A DNA stretch of 64,000 bases from Solimonas sp. K1W22B-7 (GTDB lineage: Bacteria > Pseudomonadota > Gammaproteobacteria > Nevskiales > Nevskiaceae), in NCBI RefSeq assembly GCF_003428335.1, contig NZ_CP031704.1:4538071-4602070 (forward strand). Direction: 5' to 3'. The notes beneath the pieces are model-generated. The model searched no databases. It was given only the letters and a program-made list of their open reading frames with translations, and had not been told where the DNA came from. Positions 9,062-18,722 of this stretch are shown in pieces. The position numbers were made by a program, and so were the translations under genes. Every line of letters begins with the position of its first letter. The stretch's first letter is position 1.

Positions 9062-9327
9062 GGACATTCTCCAGTCAGTTGATAGGTTGCTTACGCGTGA
9101 TAAGTCCCACTTTCCAACTCGCCAGGCTGCCTGTGCCATCGATCGGGAACCCGACCTCCGGGCACGGCAATCTCGTTCTGTCCGATGAACCGCTACCGCT
9201 CGGATCGACTTGTTATTTCAGTTTTCCCCAAAGCCCCGTTTTTGACGACGACCGAGCCTATGCGCGCGTCAGGGCCAGCACTTAGTCCGATCGCACTAAT
9301 GCGATCCGGTTGGGTGAGGCGGGAACA

Positions 9328-9384
9328 GATGGATGTCCGGTGGACATCCATCCCGCCAAACGCCCGGCCATGGATTGGCCGGGC
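9328..9384. repeat. Two adjacent palindromes, GCCCGGCCA type
   Basis: The first is an 11-bp perfect inverted repeat around a ggt spacer (9328-9352). The second is GCCCGGCCA / TGGCCGGGC with a 5-base loop (9362-9384). The second closely matches the hairpin at 52023-52044 downstream of metF, so it belongs to a dispersed family. Confidence 0.6.
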
Positions 9385-9456
9385 TGGGGGTGCTCTGGTC
9401 GCTGCGGTCCCGCCATGGATGGCCTTCCTGCTCGACGCAAATCGGAGAAGGGCCAA

Positions 9457-9481
9457 GAAAAAGCCGCGATCACCTTGCGGC
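9457..9481 (-). terminator. Terminator of the porin gene
   Basis: On the minus strand a GCCGC stem, a 9-base loop and GCGGC are followed by TTTTTC, about 57 bases past the porin stop. Confidence 0.6.
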
Positions 9482-9537
9482 GACCGCGGCGGAGAATGCC
9501 GGCGCCAGGGAGGGCGCCGGCGCTGGGGGACGGTTCC

Positions 9538-10695
9538 CTAGAACGCGTACTTGGCGGCGAACTGCAGGCGGTCGAGGCTGCCGTCGGCACCGCTTTCGAC
9601 CTCGCGCTCGGCATGGCGGTACTCCGCGCCGAGCGTGATCTTCGGCACCGGCGAGTACAGCAGGTTGATGCTGGCGCTGTTGACCTCCTTGGTGACGGTG
9701 TCGCCGGTCAGCGCGACGTCATGGTCGGCACGCAGCATCGACACGGTAGCGGTGCTGCGCCAGCGGTCGCTCCAGACGTGGCGATAGGCGACGTAGGCGG
9801 CGTAGGCCGAGAACGCCTCGAGATCGCCGTCGGCCGCCACCGCGGCGTCGTTGACGGTGTTGATGGCGAGGTAGCGGCCGATGCCGTCGCCGCCGCTGAC
9901 GGTGAAGCGGATGTCGTCGCGCCCCACCGGAATCTTGCCGGCGAAGCTCAGGCCATACCCCATGTCGGTGCCGGCGCCGTCCTGCTTGAGCTGGCGCGCG
10001 AGGCCCGCCAGCGAGAACTGGCCCGCGCCCAGGGCGAAGCGGTAGCGCAGGGCGGCGTCCGGCGCGGTGTTCTCGTCGGTGGTCACCTGCGCACCGGCGG
10101 CGCTGGTCAGCGTGGTCTCGGGATTTTCCAGCGACACGTCGAAGCCGCCGAGCGTGTAGCGGACCAGCGGCTGGCGCACGAAGGGCGTGCCGTCGGTGGG
10201 GAAGGCAACGAAGTCCAGCGTCTCCGGCAGCGCCACCAGGTTCTGGAAGGTCGACCAGTCCTGGCCGATCAGCCAGTTGTCGATCGTCAGGTAGGCGCGG
10301 CGCAGGCCGATGTTGTAGGCATTGGTGACGCGCTCGTTGCCGGCACCGGGATTGACGATGAAGTCCATCTCCACGTAGCTGCCCAGCTTGTAGCCCTCGA
10401 CCTCGGTGGCGGTCTTCAGGAACAGGCGCGTCTCCTTCGCATGCATGTCGAAGTACGCAGTGCTGTCACCGCTGCCGGCCGACACCGGGATCGCGCCGGG
10501 CACGTAGAAATCGCGCGCCGAGCCCTGCGCGACCTTGCCGTCGCTGTAGCGCGAGTAGAGCGCGTCGACCTTGATGTACCCGCCCCAGCTCAGCGTCGTG
10601 TCGCCCAGCTTCACGTCGCCGGCCTGGGCCATGGGGGAATGCGCCATGGGGATCGTTGCCGCGGCGGCCAGCGCCGCGATTGCCGTCTTGTTCAT
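9538..10695 (-). CDS. DcaP-like outer-membrane porin
   Basis: The 385-residue protein starts at the ATG after GAGGAGCGAGGAG and has a Sec signal peptide (cleavage near AQAGD). After the signal it reads LSWGGYIKVDALYSRYSDG, then alternating strands, and it ends with the aromatic terminal Phe (KYAF) needed for outer-membrane insertion. DSTAYFDMHAKETRLF and EMDFIVN are typical of the DcaP family, trimeric porins that take up dicarboxylates and similar acids. A sigma54-like promoter lies about 70-85 bases upstream, so expression may depend on an activator such as the neighbouring CbrB. Substrate is not predictable from the sequence alone. Confidence 0.85.
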   Translation of the reverse strand: MNKTAIAALAAAATIPMAHSPMAQAGDVKLGDTTLSWGGYIKVDALYSRYSDGKVAQGSARDFYVPGAIPVSAGSGDSTAYFDMHAKETRLFLKTATEVEGYKLGSYVEMDFIVNPGAGNERVTNAYNIGLRRAYLTIDNWLIGQDWSTFQNLVALPETLDFVAFPTDGTPFVRQPLVRYTLGGFDVSLENPETTLTSAAGAQVTTDENTAPDAALRYRFALGAGQFSLAGLARQLKQDGAGTDMGYGLSFAGKIPVGRDDIRFTVSGGDGIGRYLAINTVNDAAVAADGDLEAFSAYAAYVAYRHVWSDRWRSTATVSMLRADHDVALTGDTVTKEVNSASINLLYSPVPKITLGAEYRHAEREVESGADGSLDRLQFAAKYAF

Positions 10696-10765
10696 CTCCT
10701 CGCTCCTCGTTTGCACCGGGATGGCTTTTCTTCGGCAGGCATGCCGCCTGCGTTGAAATGACAGG

Positions 10766-10781
10766 GGCAACCGCCATGCCA
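10766..10781 (-). promoter_or_regulatory. Putative sigma54 (-24/-12) promoter of the porin
   Basis: On the minus strand the site reads TGGCATGGCGGTTGCC, with GG and GC exactly ten bases apart and close to the consensus TGGCAYRNNNNTTGCW. Transcription would start near 10755 and leave a leader of about 60 bases before the porin ATG. Confidence 0.6.
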
Positions 10782-10858
10782 TGCGCCCCGCGACAGCAAA
10801 ACTCCAGCGGGGACAAACGCTTGGAGCGATAGCGGCGGGATTCGGGGAAGCGCCGATG

Positions 10859-10895
10859 TGTCACTGAAGGTGACAACGGCGTTACCGTCGGTAAC
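10859..10895. promoter_or_regulatory. Two palindromic candidate operators upstream of cbrX-cbrA
   Basis: TGTCAC-tgaag-GTGACA (10859-10875) is followed by GTTACCG-t-CGGTAAC (10881-10895), both perfect. The second overlaps a possible -35 (TTACCG) spaced 17 bases from GATACT at 10905-10910. They could bind a regulator of the cbr operon or of the divergent porin. Confidence 0.45.
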
Positions 10896-10946
10896 AAACT
10901 GCGCGATACTGCGGACCAGAAAAGTCGCGCGCCTGGAGGAGAGAAC

Positions 10947-11135
10947 ATGCGCAGACCCGAGGGTGACGACGGTAACGGCGACCACACCGTGGTGCTGTTC
11001 CTGCTGGCGGCCGGCGCCCTGCTGTCGCCGGCGCTGCAGCTGTGGGTGGCGCCCGGCATGCCCTGGTGGACGCTGTACGCGGTCTGGGGCGCGATCATCG
11101 CCGCCGCGGCGTTGCTGCAGCGCCGCGCGCCATGA
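10947..11135 (+). CDS. Small membrane protein coupled to cbrA (CbrX-like)
   Basis: This 62-residue protein has two hydrophobic segments (about residues 15-35 and 39-57) and a basic end. It is preceded by GGAGGAG and its stop overlaps the ATG of cbrA in an ATGA. In pseudomonads a small gene called cbrX occupies the same position and is translationally coupled to cbrA. The position and size match; sequence similarity to CbrX was not tested. It may tune the amount of CbrA or sit beside its transporter-like domain. Confidence 0.7.
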   Translation: MRRPEGDDGNGDHTVVLFLLAAGALLSPALQLWVAPGMPWWTLYAVWGAIIAAAALLQRRAP

Positions 11136-14029
11136 CACCGGAACTCTGGCAGCTGTTCCTCGCCGCGCTGGTCTACCTCGGCGCGCTGTTCCTGGTGGCC
11201 TACGCCGCCGAGAACGGCTGGATTCCCGCCGGCATCGCGCGCCACCCGCTGACCTACACCCTGTCGCTGGGCGTCTACGCCACCACCTGGAGCTTCTACG
11301 GCAGCGTCGGCTTCGCGCAGGCCCAGGGCTACCTGTTCCTGACGATCTACGTCGGCGTGACCCTGGCCTTCCTGCTGGCACCCGTGCTGCTGCAACCGCT
11401 GCTGCGGCTGGTGCGCGACTACCAGCTGACCTCGCTGGCCGACCTGTTCGCCTTCCGCTATCCCGGCCGCTGGACCGGCACGCTGGTCACGGTGTTCATG
11501 CTGGTCGGCATCCTTCCCTACATCTCGCTGCAGATCCAGGCGGTGGTGACCTCGGCGCAGGTGCTGACGCAGGAGGTGCCGCCCGGCGTGTTGGCCCTGG
11601 TGTTCTGCGTCACCGTGACCTTGTTCGCGGTGCTGTTCGGCGCGCGCCAGGTGACGCCGCGCGAGAAACACGAGGGCCTGGTGGTGGCCATCGCCTTCGA
11701 GTCGCTGATCAAGCTGGTCGCGCTGCTGGCGGCAGCGGCCTTCGCGGTGTTCGGCGTGTTCGACGGCCCGGCCGGGCTGAGCCAGTGGCTGGCCGAACAT
11801 CCCGAGGCGGTGGAACAGTTGCAGGCCCCGCTGCGCGACGGCGCCTGGAGCACGCTGCTGCTGCTGGCCTTCTCCGCGGCCTTCCTGCTGCCGCGCCAGT
11901 TCCACATGATCTTCACCGAGAACATCGAGCCCTCGGCGCTGCGCACGGCGAGCTGGGCCTTTCCGCTGTTCCTGCTGCTGCTGAACCTGGCGATCCCGGT
12001 GGTGCTGTGGTCGGGCCAGAAGCTGGCGCTGGACGGCACCGCCGACTACTACGCGCTGCGCCTGGCCCTGCAGGAACCCAGCGGCTGGCTCACCTACCTG
12101 ACCTTCATCGGCGGCATCTCCGCGGCCAGCGCCATGATCATCGTCGAAAGCCTCGCGCTGGCGGCGATGTGCCTCAACCACCTGGTGCTGCCGCTATGGC
12201 TGCGCAGCGGCAGCGATTTCTACGGCCGGCTGCTGTGGTGGCGGCGCCTGCTGATCGGCCTGGTGATCTTCACCGGCTACGGCGCCTACCTGGCGGTGCG
12301 CGACACCCGCGGCCTGGTGCAGCTGGGCCTGATCTCCTTCGTCGCGGTCACGCAGTTCCTGCCGGCGGTGGTGGCGATGCTGGCCTGGCCGCGCGCCACG
12401 CGCAGCGGTTTCATCGCCGGTGTCAGCGGCGGCATGACGGTGTGGTTCCTGCTGCTGATGCTGCCGCTGATCAGCGGCCGGCCCTCGCCGCTGGCGCAGT
12501 GGCCGCTGCACGAACTCGGCACCTGGCCCTTCGTCACCTTCTGGTCCCTGTCGATCAACCTGCTGCTGTTCGTCGGCGGCTCGCTGCTGACGCGGCCGAC
12601 GCCCAAGGAACGCGCCGCCGACCGTGCCTGCCGGCTCGACGCGGTGCTGCTGCTCAGCGAGCAGCCGCGCACCGCCAGTGTGCCGGCCCTGCGCGAGCGG
12701 CTCGAGCAGGCGCTGGGCCGCGATACCGCGGAGGCCGAGATCGCGCGCGCGCTGGGCGACCTGCGGCTCGACATCGACGAGCGCCGGCCGCGCCAGCTGC
12801 ACTTCCTGCAGGAGCGCCTGCAACGCAATCTCTCGGGCCTGGTCGGCCCACAGCTGGCGCGCGGCCTGATCGGCGGCGGCCAGCCCGCCGCGGGCACCAG
12901 CCCGCTGGTGGAGGAGGAACTGGAACATTCGCAGGACCGCCTGCGCGGACTGGCGGCGGAGCTGAACCAGCTGCGCCGCTTCCACCGGCAGATCCTGCAG
13001 GACCTTCCCGTGGGCGTCTGCTCGCTGGGCCTGAACCTGGAAGTGACGATCTGGAACGAGCGCATGGCCGGGCTGTCCGGGCTGCGCGCCGACGGCGTGC
13101 TCGGCAGCCGCGTGGACCAGCTGCCGGCGCCGTGGAACAGCCTGTTCGGCGACTTCCTCGACAGTGCGCAGCAGCACCGCTACAAGCTGCAGGTGACCCT
13201 CGACGGACGGCGCCGCTGGCTCAACCTGCACAAGGAGGACATCGGCTCCGGCGACGACGCGGCCGCGGCCGGCCTGGTGCTGCTGGTGGAGGATCTCACC
13301 GAGCAGCAGCAGCTGGAGGCGGAGCTGGCGCACAGCGCGCGCCTGGCCTCGATCGGCACGCTGGCCTCCGGCGTCGCCCATGAGATCGGCAACCCGCTGA
13401 CCGGCATCACCTGCGTGGCGCAGAACCTGCGCGAAGAGGACGACCCCGGCGAGCGCCTGTACGGCATCGAGGAAATCCTCAAGCAGTCGCGGCGCATCAG
13501 CGACATCGTGCAATCACTGCTGACGTTCGCAAGGCCGGCATCGCAGGAATCGCGGCCGCTGCTGCGCCTGGACCTGTCGGCGCTGGTGCTGGAGGCGACC
13601 CGCCTGGTGCGCCTGGCGCCGACCGCGCGCGACATCGTCTTCGACAGCCGGCTGGCGCCGGAGCTGTGGATCGAGGGCGACCCGGCGCGGCTGACGCAGG
13701 TGCTGCTGAACCTGCTGGGCAACGCCGCCGACGCCTCGCCTCCCGGCGGGCGCGTCGAGATCCGCGCGGCGCGCGGTGCCGGCTCGGTGACGCTGGAAGT
13801 GCAGGACTGGGGCAGCGGCATTCCCGAGGCGCTGCGCGAACGCGTGTTCGAGCCTTTCTTCACCACCAAGGATCCGGGCCGCGGCACCGGCCTGGGCCTG
13901 CCGCTGGCCTACCGCATCGTCAGCGACCACGGCGGCAGCATCGGTGTCGACAGCCGCGACGGCGTCGGCACCACCTTCACCGTGCGGCTGCCCGCCGCGC
14001 CCGATTCCCTGAACACGGTACTGACCTGA
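11132..14029 (+). CDS. cbrA: Sensor histidine kinase CbrA with SLC5 transporter-like domain
   Basis: The protein has 965 residues. The first 480 or so form about 13 membrane segments of the sodium:solute symporter (SLC5) family (VYATTWSFYGSVGFAQAQGY, PREKHEGLVVAIAFESLIKL). A cytosolic linker, a PAS domain (about 630-730), a dimerisation domain with the phospho-acceptor His750 (GVAHEIGNPLTGI) and an HATPase domain (NLLGNAADASPPGG; EPFFTTKDPGRGTGLGL) follow. CbrA senses carbon/nitrogen state or takes up histidine in pseudomonads and phosphorylates CbrB. The cognate regulator follows 7 bases downstream. Architecture is clear; the signal in this organism is unknown. Confidence 0.9.
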   Translation: MTPELWQLFLAALVYLGALFLVAYAAENGWIPAGIARHPLTYTLSLGVYATTWSFYGSVGFAQAQGYLFLTIYVGVTLAFLLAPVLLQPLLRLVRDYQLTSLADLFAFRYPGRWTGTLVTVFMLVGILPYISLQIQAVVTSAQVLTQEVPPGVLALVFCVTVTLFAVLFGARQVTPREKHEGLVVAIAFESLIKLVALLAAAAFAVFGVFDGPAGLSQWLAEHPEAVEQLQAPLRDGAWSTLLLLAFSAAFLLPRQFHMIFTENIEPSALRTASWAFPLFLLLLNLAIPVVLWSGQKLALDGTADYYALRLALQEPSGWLTYLTFIGGISAASAMIIVESLALAAMCLNHLVLPLWLRSGSDFYGRLLWWRRLLIGLVIFTGYGAYLAVRDTRGLVQLGLISFVAVTQFLPAVVAMLAWPRATRSGFIAGVSGGMTVWFLLLMLPLISGRPSPLAQWPLHELGTWPFVTFWSLSINLLLFVGGSLLTRPTPKERAADRACRLDAVLLLSEQPRTASVPALRERLEQALGRDTAEAEIARALGDLRLDIDERRPRQLHFLQERLQRNLSGLVGPQLARGLIGGGQPAAGTSPLVEEELEHSQDRLRGLAAELNQLRRFHRQILQDLPVGVCSLGLNLEVTIWNERMAGLSGLRADGVLGSRVDQLPAPWNSLFGDFLDSAQQHRYKLQVTLDGRRRWLNLHKEDIGSGDDAAAAGLVLLVEDLTEQQQLEAELAHSARLASIGTLASGVAHEIGNPLTGITCVAQNLREEDDPGERLYGIEEILKQSRRISDIVQSLLTFARPASQESRPLLRLDLSALVLEATRLVRLAPTARDIVFDSRLAPELWIEGDPARLTQVLLNLLGNAADASPPGGRVEIRAARGAGSVTLEVQDWGSGIPEALRERVFEPFFTTKDPGRGTGLGLPLAYRIVSDHGGSIGVDSRDGVGTTFTVRLPAAPDSLNTVLT

Positions 14030-14036
14030 GAGCGCC

Positions 14037-15371
<1,335 letters not shown>

Positions 15372-15480
15372 GCCTCCGGTCCGGCTGGCGGCCGCCGGCA
15401 ACCGCAGGCGCGGCACAGCGAATGCATGCCCGGCCGCAGCGGGCACAGAATCGCGGCATCGCTCCGCGCAGGACCTTCGC

Positions 15481-16272
15481 ATGCCGCTGTACCGCCTGAT
15501 CGCCTGCCTGCTGGCCCTGGCCGCCCTGCCGGCGCTGGCGGCCCCCGACAGCGCGCGCTGGGACTGCCGCACGCGTGACGCCGCCGGCGACTGCGTCGGC
15601 CTGTCCACCTACACCGAGCCCGATGGCACGCGCCTGTCGGGCCTGCGCAGCAAGCTCGGCGGCGCGCCCGGCTGGCATGGCCTGCTGGTGCGCTACCACC
15701 CCAACGGCGAGCGCAGCGAATGCATGGCCGACGCCGGAGGCGCCTGCCAGGGCGCCGCCTCGCTCTATCACCGCAACGGCCTGCGCGAAAGCGGCACCCT
15801 GGTGCAGCGCGACGGCAAGGCCACCTGGACCGGGCGCAGCAGCACGCGCTTTCCCAACGGCGACACCCTGGAGTGCAAGGTCAACGCCCGCGGCGACTGC
15901 GACGGCGAGGCGACACTGCGCTGGCAGTCCGGCGGGCGCCTGCAAGGCCGCATCGCCCAGGGCCGCAACGGGCCGGAATGGCGCGGCCGCATCGCGCACT
16001 ACTACCGCAGCGGCGACCGCGAGGAATGCGAGGCCGCCTCGCCCGCCGGCCTGTGCCAGGGCAACACCACCTATACCTTTGTCGACGGTACCCGCCTGAT
16101 CGGCCGCAAGCAGCTGCGCGGCGAACAGGCGGTCTGGACCGGCGAGGTGCAGCAGGTCTTCGCCAGCGGCAAGCGCATGCGCTGCGATGCCGCGCGCAAA
16201 CTGCTCTGCGAGGAGGACACGCAGATTCCGGTGGACGGCCATGGACGGCCATTGGGACGCATCCCTCGATAA
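15481..16272 (+). CDS. Secreted protein of five Cys-pair repeats (MORN-like)
   Basis: This 263-residue protein has a Sec signal peptide (cleavage near LAAPD). The mature part contains five units of 51-52 residues. Each has a cysteine pair eight to nine residues apart: Cys29/38, 81/89, 132/140, 183/192 and 235/243. Tryptophans at 65, 116, 167 and 219 keep the same period within WxG. The F/Y-x-x-G motifs and the Gly spacing recall MORN repeats, but the conserved pairs suggest disulfides in the periplasm. I do not recognise a named family. It follows cbrB after about 110 bases. Confidence 0.8.
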   Translation: MPLYRLIACLLALAALPALAAPDSARWDCRTRDAAGDCVGLSTYTEPDGTRLSGLRSKLGGAPGWHGLLVRYHPNGERSECMADAGGACQGAASLYHRNGLRESGTLVQRDGKATWTGRSSTRFPNGDTLECKVNARGDCDGEATLRWQSGGRLQGRIAQGRNGPEWRGRIAHYYRSGDREECEAASPAGLCQGNTTYTFVDGTRLIGRKQLRGEQAVWTGEVQQVFASGKRMRCDAARKLLCEEDTQIPVDGHGRPLGRIPR

Positions 16273-16367
16273 GCGCCCCGCCGATGCGGCAGAATCGTGG
16301 GATATAGCGCGAACCGGAGCAGCCAAAGGCGGCGCATCCGGTCCCTCAGCCCAAGCCCGGGAGCATC

Positions 16368-16859
16368 ATGAAAGCCATCATCAGCGCCAGCCTCGCCATC
16401 CTCTGCCTGCTCGGCACGGGCTGCCGCAGCACCGGCCCGCAGAAGCCGGCCGGCAAGCCCGCGCACAACCTCAGCATCTCGCCCGGCACGGCAGCCAACC
16501 TGTTCTTCTGCTTCCCCGGCAATCCGCAGTGGCAGTACGTCGGCTCGGCCGATCCCAGGGCCGGCCGCAGTGCCAGGACCGCCACCGGCGCGCCGATCAT
16601 GCCCACCCTGGATTTCGACGTGACCACCGCCAGCGTGGTCTACCTGCGCATGGACCTGGGCGACGTGCTCGGCGAGCCCGAGGCGGCGACCGCCACCGGC
16701 GCGCGCCATGCCGTCGCCATCCGCCTCACCGCCGCGCGCCAGTACCGCCTGGACTGGCAGGTCAGCGCCGACCTGAAGACCACCAAGGGTCGCCTGCTCG
16801 ACCTGGGCAACCAGGTGGTGACCGAGGCCGTGCCCATCACCCGCAACATCTGCCGCTGA
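16368..16859 (+). CDS. Probable lipoprotein of unknown function
   Basis: The 163-residue protein starts with ATG after GGGAG. Its N-terminus is a signal peptide ending in LLGTGC, a loose lipobox whose cysteine (Cys19) is the likely lipid-modified residue. The mature part is small and beta-rich (FCFPGNPQWQYVGSADP) and has no motif I know. It follows the repeat protein in the same direction, so both may be exported together. A strong terminator follows. Confidence 0.7.
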   Translation: MKAIISASLAILCLLGTGCRSTGPQKPAGKPAHNLSISPGTAANLFFCFPGNPQWQYVGSADPRAGRSARTATGAPIMPTLDFDVTTASVVYLRMDLGDVLGEPEAATATGARHAVAIRLTAARQYRLDWQVSADLKTTKGRLLDLGNQVVTEAVPITRNICR

Positions 16860-16877
16860 AACGGCGCCGCAAATGAA

Positions 16878-16905
16878 GAGGGCCTGCGCGAGCAGGCCCT
16901 CTTGG
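16878..16905. terminator. Bidirectional terminator
   Basis: The stem GAGGGCCTGC-gcga-GCAGGCCCTC is perfect. TTGGCTTT follows it on the plus strand, and the gene on its other side converges on it. Confidence 0.7.
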
Positions 16906-16923
16906 CTTTCATCCCTCGCGCCA

Positions 16924-17223
16924 TCAGGCGTAAGCGTAGTCCGGCGCGGTCAGCGGACGGCGCGAACGCTTGCGGTCCTGCGCCTGTTCGCGGCGCGCGG
17001 CGCGCATCGCCCGGGCCAGCTTGCGCGGGGTGGCGGCGCGGCGGCGCGGCATGCGCGGCGCGGCCATCACCGGCGCCGGCCGGACCGCGACCACCGCCAC
17101 CGTCTCCGGCTCATCGCGCAGCAGCCAGGCCAGCCAGGCGGCGCAGGCCAGCGTCAGCAGGGAAACCGGAGCCCAGATCCAGACGGCGTACTGGGCCGGC
17201 AGCGTGATTAAAGAACTATCCAT
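16924..17223 (-). CDS. Small single-pass membrane protein with basic tail
   Basis: The 99-residue protein starts at an ATG seven bases after GGGGGA; a longer frame upstream has no good start. One membrane segment (about residues 10-32, WIWAPVSLLTLACAAWLAWL) is followed by an Arg/Ala-rich tail of about 50 residues likely to lie in the cytoplasm. No family is recognised. It stands alone and converges on the preceding lipoprotein gene. Confidence 0.6.
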   Translation of the reverse strand: MDSSLITLPAQYAVWIWAPVSLLTLACAAWLAWLLRDEPETVAVVAVRPAPVMAAPRMPRRRAATPRKLARAMRAARREQAQDRKRSRRPLTAPDYAYA

Positions 17224-17566
17224 GACATCCCCCATCCATCTATGTGTGAGTGCCGAACCATCGGCGTGACTGCAACTTAGGCAGCCGCCGGAAACGCAAC
17301 ATTGATGCAGGTCGCAACTCCATCCGGCCTGGCGCCAGATGCATGCACAGCCCTGTTTTCCAAGCAAATCCGATAGCGCCACCGAAACGGCATGGCAAGC
17401 GCGGCGGGGCCTGCGTCACAAAGCCGCTGTGACGCAGGTCCGGACTGCGCCGCGCCGCGGTGGCGGACGGTCCCCCGTACAGGTGACTGCGCGCGGCAGG
17501 CGCCGGAATAAGGTAGGCGCACGCTGACCGGATTCCGGCAGCCCTGTTCTATCGGAAGCCCCCGCC
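17224..17566. other. Gene-free stretch with one strong palindrome
   Basis: This 343-base gap separates two divergent genes. It holds the inverted repeat at 17410-17438 and presumably both promoters. No gene is supported here. Confidence 0.5.
17410..17438. repeat. Perfect palindrome CCTGCGTCACA-N7-TGTGACGCAGG
   Basis: Eleven-base arms flank a 7-base spacer. There is no T-run, so it looks more like an operator or a transcript hairpin than a terminator. It lies 129 bases before the unknown gene starting at 17567. Confidence 0.55.
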
Positions 17567-18214
17567 ATGAACCAAAACGCCGCAGCATCCCGTTCCTCAG
17601 TCAAGTACGCCAACGACGAATATTTCGCTTTCGTCGAGTCCGCCGACTCGCTCGACATCCTGGCGCGTGACCGCAAGCAGGCGCTGCCGGCGGAGTGGGA
17701 TCCGCTGCTGATCAACCGCTGGGTGCAGGGCTACGGCCTGCCCACGCGCATCCTCTGGCTGGACTGTGTCCACGCCAGCTACTTCAACGACCTGGGATGG
17801 CGCGGCGAAACCTGCGACCTGCGCGACCCGACCCAGGTCGCAAGGCGCCGCCGCCGGCTGGCCGAAATCGAACCGCGCCGCGTGGCCAATGTGCTGCTGC
17901 TGGTGAATACCGAGGGTGAATCGGAGCGCGCCATCGGTCTGCGTCTGGCCGCCGGCTCCTGGCACCGCGTCTGCCTCGACGCGGAGCAGGGCCTGCCGGT
18001 ACTGGCCAGCAGCTGGGGCGCCGCCGACCTGCGGCAGCAAAGCTTGCGGTATCTCAAGGCCTGCTCGCCGGAAGAGCGCGCCAACCTGGAAACCGTGTTC
18101 AATCCCGCGTTGATGACCGCGACGCTGCCCTTGCCGAAGACCGCAGCCAACAACGCGCTGCGCGTGCCGGCCGGCCGCGGCGTGCAGGACCTGCGGCTCA
18201 GCGCTTCCCGCTAG
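17567..18214 (+). CDS. Hypothetical protein, 215 residues
   Basis: This protein is soluble, with no signal peptide or membrane segment. It contains a DPLLINRWVQGYG stretch, an acidic/basic middle (VARRRRRLAEIEPRR) and a C-terminal part rich in Leu and Ala. I do not recognise a family. It converges on the DUF1508 gene, and their stop codons overlap within CTAG. Codon use matches its neighbours, so it is likely a real gene. Confidence 0.65.
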   Translation: MNQNAAASRSSVKYANDEYFAFVESADSLDILARDRKQALPAEWDPLLINRWVQGYGLPTRILWLDCVHASYFNDLGWRGETCDLRDPTQVARRRRRLAEIEPRRVANVLLLVNTEGESERAIGLRLAAGSWHRVCLDAEQGLPVLASSWGAADLRQQSLRYLKACSPEERANLETVFNPALMTATLPLPKTAANNALRVPAGRGVQDLRLSASR

Positions 18215-18435
18215 GCCGCAGCGTCGGGCGCGACCACCTTGGCCGTGCCGGCCTCGGTCATGTCGAAGATGCGGCACTTGGGACTCAGGGTACGTACCAG
18301 GCTGATCGCGTGAATGCATTCCACCCGGTGCGCATAGGTCTCCGCGCCGCGGGCAATGGTCTGGTTGTCGCCGGCCTGGAAGGTCCAGTACCACCGGCCT
18401 TCCGTGTCACGGTGTATCTCGAAATCTGCCGCCAT
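18211..18435 (-). CDS. DUF1508 (YegP-like) family protein
   Basis: The 74-residue protein has the YegP/DUF1508 pattern: FEIHRDTEGRWYWTFQAGDNQ followed by SYAHRxEC-like text (YAHRVECIHAISLVR). Such proteins are small beta-alpha folds, usually in tandem pairs; here there is one unit. Function in the family is unsettled. The gene converges on the preceding hypothetical, their stops overlapping. Confidence 0.75.
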   Translation of the reverse strand: MAADFEIHRDTEGRWYWTFQAGDNQTIARGAETYAHRVECIHAISLVRTLSPKCRIFDMTEAGTAKVVAPDAAA

Positions 18436-18586
18436 AGTCGTATCAGCCTGGGTAGTCGTCCTGGAGCGCTACGTCGGCGCCCCGGCTCAGTTCGCGATTA
18501 TTGTGTCTGGACGCCGCCGCCGCCACCTCGTCCAGACCGATCAGGGTGAACCCGTTCTCAGGCGCGCGGCACGCTTCGTGACATGA

Positions 18587-18605
18587 GTGCTACGCAACGT
18601 AACAC
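18587..18605. promoter_or_regulatory. Candidate activator site upstream of the DUF485-actP promoter
   Basis: GTGCTACG-caa-CGTAACAC is a near-perfect palindrome with one mismatch. It lies about 50-70 bases upstream of the sigma54-like promoter, a usual distance for an NtrC-type activator. It shares the GTAAC half-site with the palindrome in front of cbrX. Confidence 0.4.
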
Positions 18606-18656
18606 CCTCATTGCAGCGCCTGTATGCATGTCCCTGTTTTTGCAGGAAACAGACCC

Positions 18657-18672
18657 TGGCATCCTAACTGCT
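18657..18672 (+). promoter_or_regulatory. Putative sigma54 (-24/-12) promoter of DUF485-actP
   Basis: The site TGGCATCCTAACTGCT has GG and GC exactly ten bases apart and keeps TGGCA and TGCT of the consensus. Transcription would begin near 18683, 40 bases before the first gene. Confidence 0.55.
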
Positions 18673-18722
18673 CCTGAAAAGCCACAAGCAGCAGCCAGCT
18701 GCCGTGCACCGGAGGAGAAACG

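Larger units (their letters stand above)
9062..9537. other. Gene-free stretch with several palindromes
   Basis: This 476-base gap lies between two minus-strand genes. It must hold the promoter of the cholesterol oxidase gene, but I see no convincing -35/-10 pair. It contains a perfect palindrome GATGGATGTCC-ggt-GGACATCCATC (9328-9352), a hairpin GCCCGGCCA-tggat-TGGCCGGGC (9362-9384), the small palindrome GCCATGGATGGC near 9410, and the porin terminator. No gene is supported. Confidence 0.6.
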
